64,000 bases of DNA from the NCBI GenBank assembly GCA_030770425.1, contig JASJFT010000013.1, forward strand, positions 310,001-374,000, given 5' to 3'. The position numbers were made by a program, and so were the translations under genes. The notes under the pieces are model-generated. The model searched no databases. It was not told where the DNA came from and worked only from the letters and a program-made list of their open reading frames with translations. Positions 52,444-62,730 of the stretch are shown here, in pieces. The stretch is from Darksidea phi (Eukaryota > Ascomycota > Dothideomycetes > Pleosporales > Lentitheciaceae). Numbering within the stretch: the first letter of the stretch is position 1; each line of letters opens with the position of its first letter.

Positions 52444-53879
52444 GTTCGGTGCAGCTTTTGCTTCTCAGTTTATTTTATTCCTGAACGATCGAGGGCCGAG
52501 TCGCTCACATATTATAGAATCTCTCAGGCTTCCTGTTCCACCCAGGTAGCTAAATTAATATCATGCTTGATAACCATAGGTGGTCATGGTACTCATTCCA
52601 CTACCAAATTTAAGTGGTGCGGAATGTATCTAGTTCCGCCAGCAACGAGTAACTGAAGATCCCTGGCTTATAAAACCCCGCATCTAGAATGTGGATGCCT
52701 AGTGCTCAATCGGATAAATTGTATATACTCCGATTCACGTTATACATATTAACATATCAGGTGCCGACATTAGCCTGAAACTCGTCAAGGCTATGCCAAG
52801 TCTTCCTATTTCTTATACAGCTAATTTACATTGTCCCCACAAGTGCCGTGACGAGTATGCCGTCATTGATATAAAATCCTCCAATAGCGTCAACATACTG
52901 TGTCAAAATTCCGAGGCGGCTAGACGGGCGGAAGATGAATTGACATTGATGCTCGCCTTGGCGCCATTGCTATCTTGCAAGGTTCAGAAAGTTCTATTGT
53001 GGAGCATGCAACCCTCAGAATGTCGTCAACAAGACATGCATAGCAACTGGAAAAGCCGTAAAGAAGCTAAACCGGTTCCATGAATCACTGACAAGCGCTA
53101 ACGTAAAAATCCTCGAATGGGAGGTATGGAGCTTTTCTTGGCTGTGGTCGAGGACTCGATTGCTTCTGTGTCCGCGACAACTCGTGAAGGGCAATGAACT
53201 TCGAAAACCTACGGACTGTGGCCATTTTCCATGAGACAGGCTGTATAGATAAAAAAATCAACCCCCACACAAAGCTCTTTAAGACATTCAAAAGACGCCA
53301 CACGAGCTGCTTGACGGCGTTCGCTCGATTATTCCAAAGACATAGCATGGTGCTTACGTGTATGCCACGGTACCGCTTAAGAAGCAAGGCCACCCTAGAG
53401 ACAGAGCTTATTTACTTTCCATGCTCTGAAAGCGAGACGATTATGTGGATATAGAACCCTGACAACAAGTGCGCATCACGAATCACTGCAGCCGCGTTAC
53501 CTGATCAGACAGCTCAGTCACTAAACCAATAGAAGCAATGTTTATCAATTCAAAACGCCATAACAACCTTATACATTTTGTTCTCTTTCTCGCCAGGTAG
53601 TGGACGATTATCAACATCAACTGTAAACAAGGGCGCCCAGCAACGAACAACAAAACAGCTTGTGAAACAGCATTTATGCTATAATATGAATAAATCCTCA
53701 GCGCGACATGTCGCAAACATCTTTGACCTGTATATAATCTCTCAGAATGCTCTCGGGTCCCCATGCTTTTAGTCGGCACCATGGAATCCATTTCTGATGA
53801 CGCTTTTGCTAGAACAGTGCTCTGGAGCACATAAACGGCGTGTAATAGTAATATATATAGTAAATACATAGCTTTTTCG
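52444..53879. other. Intergenic, no gene recognised
   Basis: Promoter of the dehydrogenase gene on the left. A 96-codon frame at 52793-53083 and others on both strands are not convincing. Confidence 0.4.
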
Positions 53880-54239
53880 TATTTTCTAGAGTAACTAATA
53901 CTTAATATTTCGTCTAATACCTACACGCGCGCTAGTAGGCCTAAATTCTTTGCTTTATACTTAAAATAAGCTTACGAATTAGTAAAGTAGGGATCCTACG
54001 CTAATAGTCCTTTAACGCCTTATAGAACAAATCCTACTTATCCTACCCGCGCGTACGATTTGATAGATTAGGGTAGTACTTCTAGAGTAGCTATTTAAGC
54101 GCCTACTAGAGGTATTTAATAGGGTTAAGGTCTAGTAAATAGGGTAGGAAATCGATAGTCTAAATCCCGTAATTCTCTAGAAACTCTACTATATTTCGTA
54201 TAGTATAGATATACGCGTTATTCTATATAAATCGATCTC

Positions 54240-54440
54240 CTACCTATATTACGGTGCAGATATGCTAGGATCGAGGTGGAATATGAGTTGTGCTATGAAG
54301 GGCTAATACTAGGACGAACGGGGGCTATATATACCCAATGTGGTAAGGTCTGGTGAAGGGAGCGCCGTGACCATAGGTACAGCACGTGACAGGTGTGAAT
54401 GGTCGCGGGTTGGTGCTGTGACAACCTAATAACTAGGTAG
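54240..54440. repeat. GC-richer insertion inside the transposon relic
   Basis: About 200 bp of visibly more balanced composition (for example AGCGCCGTGACC and GTCGCGGGTTGG) lies inside the AT-rich transposase relic. It separates the DDE block from the rest of the transposase. It may have inserted after the element was degraded. No terminal repeats were recognised. Confidence 0.45.
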
Positions 54441-54920
54441 AAGGCCTTCCTTAAGGGTCTTAATATAGCTATTAGCTAAATAGCTATTATAAGCTAAGCT
54501 AGGGTCCCTATTTATAATAACGAGTAGAGATCTCTAAGTACGCCCTCTAAAATCGATTTATATAGAAGCCTATACTATCTATTAAAGTAGCTGGCTAGTA
54601 GTCTACTTAGTAATTATAGAGTAATTCTATTTCTCCTATAGGTATCGAAAAACCTACTTATTATTTAGCTATAAGCCCTTCTAAACTAAGTACTTATCTA
54701 AGAATTAAATAGTTACCTATTTCTAATTAATATTCTTAAATATACGGTAGAACTCTAGATATTTCTAAGTAATAGCCCTATTAATTTTAGGCCTTCTAGC
54801 TATTCTAAAGTTAGTAAGACCCTTATTTGTTAAGGCTCTATAGGCTATACGGCGGGAATAGTCCTTCTCTAGATAGGCTTTCTTAATAAACTATTTATAC
54901 TAAATCTTTAGATTTTTTTA

Positions 54921-55012
54921 GGTATACTAGAATAGGATTCGTTTCTTCCTCTTTATAAGTATAGAAGGTATACTAGAATAGGATTCGTTTCTTCCTCTTT
55001 ATAAGTATAGAA
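54921..55012. repeat. Tandem duplication, two 46-bp copies
   Basis: The 46-bp unit beginning GGTATACTAG and ending TATAGAA occurs at 54921-54966 and again at 54967-55012, apparently identical. A partial third start follows (GGTCTACTAG). It lies within the transposase relic. Confidence 0.9.
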
Positions 55013-55426
55013 GGTCTACTAGAGCAAGGGTATAAGGCGTTACTACCTATTTTACTATATCTACGAAGGGTGTTACGAATAGTTTAAAACGTAACGCCGA
55101 ACTCAGCCGCGAACTCTCTCGTAGGTGCGCTAGCCTTAGATTTCGAAATAATACTATTACGCGCGTCGATAGATAGCTCTCTATTAGGGCGACGATTTGT
55201 ACTAATTTCTGTACCGAACGAGCGTTGTGGGGGTATGTTGTGGATGGCTGAAGTATAGGTGTTTAGACGCGTTGCGTTTTGGTGGGGCGTTCGGCAAACA
55301 GACTTTTGTCATGTGACTGTACTATCCCGTTATATACTTTGGATTAGGCTTCGAGATTGCGCAGCCGAGTATGAGCGGAGATTGACTTTTTATATATAGA
55401 TAATACTACAAAGTGTTCTAATCATC

Positions 55427-56429
55427 ATGGCTCCCAGCAACGTCCAAGACCTAGACACGCACTTCACAACGGCCGCTATCGGCACAGATGTCGCCTTCTG
55501 GAAATCCTATGTTGCCGGTCGTCCCCCCTCCCGAAGACTTCTTCGAGCTCATCGTCAGCTATCACGCAAAGCATGGCAATCTCTCCACCGCAATTGCTCA
55601 CGACGTGGGAACCGGCCCCGGCAACATTGCTGAGCGACTCGCAAAATATTTCGACCATGTAGTTGGCTCCGATATCAACAACGCCGCATTAGCAGCCGCT
55701 CCAGCAATTCTCACAAAGAAATATCTCCAGCGAATGACATTCCTCAAAGCGCCTGCTGAAAAACTAGCCGAAGTGAACATTCCTGCGCATCTCGGTAAAG
55801 GCAAGACTGATCTGGTGGTCGTGAGCGAGTGTATGCCACTTCTCGATGCTCCCAAGTTCTGCATGCCTTCCACGAGCTACTTAGACTTAGTGGTACTCTG
55901 GCCATTTACTTTTATGGGCGCCCGATCTTCACGAATGATGATGCGGACAATTGAACGCCCTCTACGGCCGCATCGCCAGTCGAATCTGTACTTTCCTTCT
56001 CCCTTTTAAGGGCACACCGGACTCCCCCTTTTACGCACGTGGCGCTGAAGTCATGGGCAGCTGGCTTGATAATATCGAACTCCCTCCTTCCCAGTGGGCA
56101 AGCGTTCCGCGGCGAAAATGGAACAATGACATGCCGCTTCTCATCACCAAGAAGGAAGACTATGATTTTGAGTTTGATACGGCAGATAGAACAGGTCGGG
56201 AAGATATCAAAAAGGAAGTAGTAGATCGTGGGTTCGGAGCGAAGGAATGGGATGTTGATCATGTTGTTAGATAGCTGGCTTCGGTCTACCAAATTACAGC
56301 AAGAAGGCAGGCGAACCTTATGCAGAGATTGAAAAGATGTTGAGCGAGCTCCAAGAGGCAATGGGAGGTGGTGGCAAGAAGAAGACTGTTTCGTTCCCAG
56401 TTATGCTCGTGCTCGCCACTAGCAAGTAG
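55427..56429 (+). pseudogene. Class I SAM-dependent methyltransferase, broken
   Basis: A methyltransferase of the trans-aconitate-methyltransferase-like type, readable end to end only by changing frame. The N-terminus has LDTHFTTAAIGTDVAFWKSY. A shift at about 55515, at a C6 run, leads to PPEDFFELIVSYH, the SAM-binding motif AHDVGTGPGNIAERLA and FDHVVGSDINNAALAA. A shift near 55865 leads to FHELLRLSGTLAIYFYGRPI. A shift near 55950 leads to NALYGRIASRICTF and WDVDHVVR. A TAG at 56272 stands where Trp is expected, and a final shift near 56300 leads to IEKMLSELQEAMGG and VLATSK before a stop at 56427. At least four frameshifts and one nonsense codon. One or two could be assembly errors, the rest cannot easily be. 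Confidence 0.85.
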
Positions 56430-56969
56430 TATGGTGGTTGATACAAACACTGCATAGTCGCCATCAAAAAAAATTAAGATTTAGGTTCCCGGAATTTCAC
56501 ATGTGTATCAAATCATGTTCAACAAGTGAAGTTCAATCGTTGTCAGCTTCAGGGCGTGCAGATGGTGGTCAGACTGTCGCAATCCAGGGTATGCTGCATG
56601 CGGCTGCATCAGTATCAGCGAACGCCCCGCGGGCTCAATTCTCAGGCCGGAGCCATACCATCGGTACAAAGTTACGGTGTGGGTGGCATGCCGGGTACAG
56701 GGCTAGAGTGTTCGGGATCCTACGGGCTGTACAACAATTTTGCACTTGCTGACTATGCAAAACCTCTTGGCGTGCACCGTCCCGGCGGAGGAGGGAGCTA
56801 ACGGCGTTGGGCAGTCTTCGGTCTTTGGTTGTGCCTATTATCCTTCGACCATAAAAGCTTGCTGGTTTCGCATCTGGCCACTTGTTTATCTCTGCAATAC
56901 ACTTCTTACCTTGGCTTTGGCCCTGGAACAAATTTTTGAATCCACCTGTCGTCTCGAGAATTGATCAAT
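56430..56969. other. Intergenic, no gene recognised
   Basis: The end of a plus-strand frame near 56640-56800 reads somewhat like a Gly-rich C-terminus (GAIPSVQSYGVGGMPG), but the rest of that frame does not support a gene. Confidence 0.35.
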
Positions 56970-57562
56970 ATGCCACCGAAACCAGCTACACCGGCGAGCC
57001 TCCTTGGCAGACACTGCCTGCTAGCCCCAACTGCATCCATCCGAGTCAGCCCAATCTCACTAAGTGGCATGAGTATGTGACCCTACTCATGGGGACACAC
57101 CGTGCTTATGGCATCATAGGTCTTGGAACGGCATGGAGCCCAACGATGGGCGAGTGCGCTAAGGAAGCCGCCTTCGAGTTGCTTGATGCTTACTATCAAC
57201 TCGGCGGCAACTTCATCGGTACTGCAAATGCCTAACAGAATGGTCAAAGCGAGCAGTTCATCGGCGAGTGGATGGAAAAGACAGGCCATCGGTCCGAGAT
57301 GATTGTTGCCACCAAGTACACACTAAGCACTAGGGCCGGTCGGCCGATCCAGCAGAGCAACTTCGGGGGCACAGGAAGCAAGAGCATACATTTGTCCATC
57401 GAGGATAGCTTGAAGAACCTGCTAACTGACTATGTCGACATCTATTATGTCCATGTGTGGGACTTTGCTACCGGTATCCCTGAGCTTATGCAGTCGCTCA
57501 ATATCTTGGTACAGCAGCACAAGGTCTTGTATCGGTCTTGGCGGTTTTTAGCACACCAATAC
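56970..57562 (+). pseudogene. Aldo-keto reductase, AAD/NorA type, broken and truncated
   Basis: ATG at 56970 opens PATPASLLGRHCLLAPTASI, the usual N-terminus of aryl-alcohol-dehydrogenase-like reductases (AKR9 group, which includes aflatoxin NorA). After a frameshift near 57080 the frame reads MGECAKEAAFELLDAYYQLG then NFIGTANA, where a TAA at 57233 replaces the expected Tyr codon. It continues in frame with IGEWMEKTGHRSEMIVATKY, NLLTDYVDIYYVHVWDF and ELMQSLNILVQQHKVLY, then degenerates. The C-terminal half of the barrel is absent. The usual Asp of FIDTANA is Gly here. NADPH-dependent reduction of aryl aldehydes or ketones would have been the role. Confidence 0.82.
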
Positions 57563-57871
57563 TAACTCATACTGTGTTGTAGTAGGAGGGGCCCGATCGA
57601 ATATCGAGGCCGGGTGCTTATATAAGCGGAGGTAAATATGTTAAGGCCGGCGTCCGACGAAAGATCGGACGAGTAGAAGACGACAACAAAACTCTTTTCA
57701 TTCCATCGAGTATCAGAGCATAGTTCAATAGATTGAGTACCCAACGGCTATCCTGTTACCTCTCCCATCCCTCCGACTGCGGGTCGTGAGCTCCGCCCTC
57801 CTATCTACGATATAGCTATACCTCACAATACCAGACCATTTCGATCACTGGATGAAGGAAGGAGAAAGCAT
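57563..57871. other. Intergenic, no gene seen
   Basis: The rest of the truncated reductase cannot be found here. It is the 3' flank of the convergent five-exon gene. Confidence 0.4.
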
Positions 57872-60800
57872 TTAGGAGGAGTCGAGCGTACCGAAGTCAG
57901 GAATATCAAAGTCAGGCGTACTGAAGGCGACTAGGTCCGGGCTGAGACCGTCGGTGGGGGAAGGGTCTCGGAGGCGCGAATTTACACTAGATGCTGACGA
58001 TGCTGGCGTGTGTGTACCCGTCCAGAAATTTGTTTGATCTGTTATCTTATTATTGTCATCTAGACTGTGGATCCTGGAACGGACCCCCACGAAGCCGTGT
58101 GCTTTCTCCATGTGCATCCTGCAGTTCGACTCCCGCTTACTGGCATACTGGCAAGGTGGATACTGACAATGGTACTGTGGAACATAGTGATTATGCTTAT
58201 CGTTAATGTGCCTAAACGTGAGTATAATTAGCAAAGTCTCAAGGTTAATATCTGCGCCCTGGGGCCACATACCGATCGCGTTCCCTCTCCGTGGACCAGC
58301 CAAGCTCAAAGTATTTGCACTTCTCCTCAGTGCACTTCCATGGCCGAGAATGAGACTTCTCGTGCTTCTTCAGGTCACGAGCCCGCTTAAACTCCTTCTC
58401 ACACGTGCGACACACATTCATAACGCCATTCCAAGCGTCTATGCAGTGTCTCGTCTCTAAGACGTCCGGTTCGGATAGCATTTCATCATAGGACCAGTCC
58501 TCGTAGGCAGTGCTAATAACAGCAAAAGAGATTTCCTCCATGTGACGACCTACGTGCTTGGCATACTCCCGGGCATTCGGACCCAATTCCATCAAAGCAG
58601 CCCACTGAATCTCAGCATCCCCGCAAAACGGGCATGCAAAAATTTCACTTTTTCTGTGGCATGCTTTCATATGTCGTAACATACTGGTCCTACGAGGGTA
58701 CATCTCGTCTTCCTTGACACAGTCGGCGAAGCGGCACATGTACAGTTGTAAATCGTCCATGACATGAGTCCTAAAAGACATTTAGCATCAAGAATATCAT
58801 GATCTCCTATAGGTGATCTCACCTCCAATTTCGCTTCTCCCGTATGTGAATCTGACGGTAACACAAATAGCATAGCATTGATACTCCACTGGTATCTTTC
58901 TCTGTGACCGGAAGTGGCAACGGGGGAAGGCTGCAGTGCTTTCTTTGCCGCATGTCCAGAGAAGGAGGATTAAATGCCATCCCGTGCCGAGTAGTGGCGA
59001 CCGAATCTTCCCTTGGGGGCGTGAGTTGTGGAGAGAAAGGATCGTCGGCGGCCGGGGTAGCTTGTTCTGGGGAAGCCTCCCTGTGATTTCTTAACTCCAC
59101 GAGTTGAAGGCTTGGTTTCATAGTCTCAATTTTTCGTTTTCTCGCTCGCCGGTCACCCCTATCGCCGTCGTCAGCTCCTAAGCCATCGGCTTTAGCCGAG
59201 ACATCTCCTGCCGCAGTCTTCATATTACCAAGGCTCATACTGTGTTGGTCGTCGGGAAGAGTTTCGTACAATCGTTCCCGAGCCTTCGCACGTTCGGCTT
59301 CGCGTTGCTTGTCTGCAAAGCGCTTCTGCCTCTGCCAGTTCGCGCTTGCCAAACGTTTCGCAAGCCGACCATCGATTTTTGGATATCGGTCGATAATATT
59401 TCGGTAAAATACCCGAGTACCGACACCCAGGCCGGATTCCTCGAAACATCCTGGTATTGACGTGTGCAAGCGAGAGTCTGCGAAATCGGGTGGAAGAACA
59501 AGCTGCACGTTCCGGAAGATTTCAAGGTCTTTAGCCTCACGCTCTTTGAGCTCTAACTTCCGAGCCTCGGCCGCATCGCGCTCTTGATGAATAGATTCTG
59601 GGTTCATAGGAGGGAGCGTGTGCGCTAGCCATGACATTATTGGCGGTTCCGGTATTGGTGATATTGCTGTGGCAGACGCATCCAGAAGGCCGAGGCCCGA
59701 TTTGTTACGAAGGCTTTCCGGCCTTTCCATGTGTAGAATCTGGCGTTCCGATATTTCCATGGTCGCATCAACCAAATGAGGTGTTTCAACCACACTACCC
59801 TTTACAGCAGCTCTCATCCCTTCCGGGGTAATTCTTTCCAAAGTCATTGCATCTTCCGGTCCGTTGCGCAGGTCCCTGGACCCGAACAATTTGGCATCCT
59901 CAAGTTGCTGTGGTTGTTCCACATCGGTAAGCCCGGCACTTCCTGCGGGTAACAATTGCGAGCTGAAACGTAGGCCGCACTCTGGACATGTCGCCAGGCC
60001 TGCCGTACCAGCCCCAGATAAAATCTTTCCAGTGCATGATCGTCTCGGGCATGAAGACGCTTGGAAAGAAAGGTCGGTAATTAGTATAAGCATTAGCAAG
60101 TGTGCTCCTGGATGGATAGTTCCCGACCACGAATCCTTGTCAAGCGAGATAGAAGGGCGTTTTGCATGTACGAGATGGAAGTCGCCACTATCTATCTTTT
60201 GTCGGCCTGGTACATCCCTGAACTTGGCTTTTAGCATGCCTTCGAAAGTCTATTTTTAATTAGTACAAGACTCCTCTCAAAAGCGGACGGCTTACCTCCC
60301 AATCGCGAAACCACTCAAAAGGTAGACTATAGGAACGACCGAGGGCATCTTCCATCCGAATATTTGTGTCGTGCAACTGAGATGGAGTGGCCGCAATATT
60401 TCGATCTATTCTGAGCAAGCTGGACTCAATTCGCGCGTTCAAGCGGATCACACTTTGGATCATACTCCCAAGTTCTTCCGGGATAAGGCGGAGTAATGCT
60501 AGAATTTGGGTGCTGAGGTTTCGGACGCCAGAAACAGAGTTCGCAATGGTGCCGATTCCGATAGACAAGCCTGAGATGCCCTGTAAGAGACTCGCCGCTT
60601 CTGCCTCAGACTTACTCGGTCGATCCGTGGATCTCAGCGTCTCCCGCCGTGTTTCATCTTGGTATTCGGCCATACTTGTTTTCACATCCTCAATTTGCTT
60701 AGAGAGCTTAGCCATTTCGCCTCTTGCCTCATCGAATCTCTCTATTACATGTCGATGATCTGTTGCCAGCCTGCCCTCGGTCCTAGATAAGCTCTCCGAC

Positions 60801-61279
60801 GCATGGGTCGTAAGCATCACGTTGATCCTAAGAACGTTTCCATAAATGATAGGTCTTATCTTCTTGATCTCATCAGCCATAAATAGCGCATATTGCGTTT
60901 GCCGCCCTGCTCGGTTTAGGCTCGCGGTCTTCTTGGAAGCAGCCGGGGACATGGAGCCATTGAACTTCTCTAGCCTGGAAAGAAACTCTCGCAGAGGAAG
61001 AGTGCTTGCAAGTGCAGCCCCGCGAATGGCGTTAACATATTGAATGTTGCTCTCAGTCGGCTCTAGCGCCGCGAGGCGAATGAGAATATTTTGAAGCCCT
61101 TGCAGTTCGAGAACGACCTGCTGATATTCCACGGCAGCCGCTTCAGCATCTTTGAGAGCCTTGGCCACCTTTGTGCATAGCTCTAGGTGCAATTAGAATG
61201 ACATAGAGAACATGGGAGCCTAGCTTATACCTATAGCCGCGATAAAGTCCCCAACACTGAATCCAAAGGCCGGGCTCAT
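57872..61279 (-). CDS. STAND N-terminal-like + ubiquitin-like + C2H2 zinc-finger protein
   Basis: Five exons: 61279-61231, 61182-60296, 60249-58823, 58770-58273, 58211-57872 (1066 aa). The four introns (46-61 bp) are all GT..AG and in frame. The ATG sits in CCACCATGAG. Residues 1-300 resemble the fungal N-terminal domain of STAND proteins (SPAFGFSVGDFIAAIELCTK, LRKFLSRLEKFN-like helix, two long amphipathic helices, hydrophobic LLQGISGLSIGIGTIANSVS). Next, across intron 2, comes a ubiquitin-like stretch with FRDWETFEGMLKAKFRDVPG, then a zinc ribbon (CPRRSC..CPECGLRF) and a long charged linker. The C-terminal 280 residues hold several C2H2-like fingers (CRFADC..MLRHMKACH, CPFCGDAEIQWAA..HVGRH, CRTCEKEFKRARDLKKHEKS, CQYPPCQY..MHMEKAHG). 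Likely a signalling or gene-regulatory protein; exact role unknown. Confidence 0.85.
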
Positions 61280-61826
61280 GGTGGCGGTTGATGTTGGTGT
61301 CGCGCGGGGAAATCAAAACGGTACAAGGCGTCCAACCGTGAGCAGTGGACGTGAAGGCACCTGGTCAAGCAGTGTGGAGGGTTGGGGGAAGGGGAATCGA
61401 CAGGTCTTTATACAAGTGCAGGGCAGACGGTTCTATCCCCACGCGTGCAAGCTTGAGCGAAAGCGCAATAGCGTCAGGGTCTTGGCTAACCTGTTTCGAG
61501 TAAGTACTCGGCCCGCGAGTCTGTGCACGACGGGAGGCCTGAAACTGATCACATCCATCGTCGCGGCTCATCAGCGCCACCCCCGCTCGTTGCGCCCCTA
61601 TCACGGATGGGCAGCGGCGCCGAGTTGGTGGGGCTAAGTCTCGGGAACATTGGCTCATGAGTGGCCCAGTCGTAGAGAGCATGTGGACGCCCACAATTTC
61701 GAGATGAATCGCTCTAGGTAAAGTGATGCGTTATTTTCATAGCCGAAGGTGCAACGCTGGGAGTCGCCGTCGTGGCTGACAAACATCGGAACACAAGCTA
61801 ACCATTTGGGGCTTAGCTGATGAGAT
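61280..61826. other. Intergenic between divergent genes
   Basis: Should hold the promoter of the five-exon gene. No ketosynthase, acyltransferase or product-template remnants could be read upstream of the ACP. Confidence 0.45.
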
Positions 61827-62372
61827 TTGTACTTTCGCCCGTCCAAGCATGGCCTATTATTTATAATTCAGAGGCTTAAAGCACTTTTCAAAAGCATATT
61901 CAATGCTCTCATTGCGTATTTAGGCATTTCGAATGACATCAAAGCGGAGATGAATCCCGCTCCGTCGACGACCAAGATATCGCCAGTTTTAGCACCGGTC
62001 GCTCCGAAGCAGGCCGTCAAAGTCTTTGAACAAGCGGAAGAACACCGGCCGTCTAGTATGCTCGAATCACAGCTCCCTTCTACGCCGCCAGAGCCCGCTG
62101 TCAATGGAGGCAAGTCCCCCGCCCCCACCACAGTCGATTCCGACAGTACGGCGGCCAAGGCTACAATTCTCATCGCTAATGAAGCCGCGCTTGATCTGGA
62201 AGACCTCAAAGACGAAGTGCAATTCACTAATCTTGGTGTCGACAGCTTGATGAGTCTCGTCATTGCCGACAAGTTTCGCGAGGAGCTAGGCGTTACCATT
62301 TCCGGCAGTCTCTTCTTAGAGTATCCCACCGTTGGAGATTTGAGAGCTTGGTTGCGAGAGTATTATAGCTGA
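61827..62372 (+). CDS. Free-standing acyl carrier protein, like the 3' end of a non-reducing PKS
   Basis: A 181-aa frame. Residues about 45-110 are a Pro/Ser/Thr/Ala-rich linker ([19 protein letters not shown]), typical of the spacer before a PKS carrier domain. The C-terminal 70 residues are an [23 protein letters not shown], then [32 protein letters not shown], ending YYS. The Ser of GVDSLMS is the phosphopantetheine site. The terminus has no thioesterase, as in the TE-less NR-PKSs of the atrochrysone/emodin type. Upstream domains are absent, so this is either the last remnant of a PKS or a retained stand-alone carrier. The frame itself is unbroken. The first 30-40 residues are unlike the rest and the true start is uncertain. 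Confidence 0.72.
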   Translation: MYFRPSKHGLLFIIQRLKALFKSIFNALIAYLGISNDIKAEMNPAPSTTKISPVLAPVAPKQAVKVFEQAEEHRPSSMLESQLPSTPPEPAVNGGKSPAPTTVDSDSTAAKATILIANEAALDLEDLKDEVQFTNLGVDSLMSLVIADKFREELGVTISGSLFLEYPTVGDLRAWLREYYS

Positions 62373-62730
62373 GGAGCTCTCGTGGCAATTTCAGTTGGAA
62401 GTCCTTCGTTTTTCTACTTCTGCGTTGTCGCAGTTCTAGTTCTCTTTCACGGCCAGTTACATAGAAATTAGAAGCATTTCGATAGGCCGCCCCAGAATAA
62501 CATTACAATAGTGACTTACGACGCGCCTCCACAATGATCTAGGTCGATGTCAGTTAACTGCTTTGCATTCTAAGAGCCCCATATTACAACAACCCAGCAG
62601 TGAGCTCCAGGGCCATCGCTACCAAAGAGCGCAAAGCAACGGGCTATTCACGAAAATAAAATATTGTCATATGATATAAACTATGGCCTGAGGTCTCTAG
62701 CTGGATAGACTGCGATTGAATCCCAAACAA
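62373..62730. other. Intergenic, no gene seen
   Basis: Short gap between convergent ACP ORF and the DUF1772 pseudogene. No thioesterase-like sequence. Confidence 0.45.

Larger units (their letters stand above)
53880..55260 (-). mobile_element. RIP-degraded Tc1/mariner-type DNA transposon
   Basis: An AT-rich relic whose minus strand still reads as a Tc1/mariner transposase. Near 55040-55200 it gives TNRRPNRELSIDARNSIISK followed by EFAAEFGV..TIRNTLRRYSKIGSNA (N-terminal helix-turn-helix). Near 54080-54240 it gives GDRFI[stop]NNAYIYTIRNIVEFL then TIDFLPYLLDLNPIKYL, the DDE catalytic block (DNAxIH..., PDLNPIExL). Stops sit where Gln (CAG/CAA) is expected, the signature of C-to-T mutation. A less AT-rich segment at about 54240-54440 interrupts the transposase between its two parts. 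I could not define terminal inverted repeats; ends are approximate. Confidence 0.82.

Noticed and set aside
56526..56801. Gly-rich plus-strand frame between methyltransferase and reductase relics
   Set aside because: Only its last 40 codons look protein-like and no family fits.
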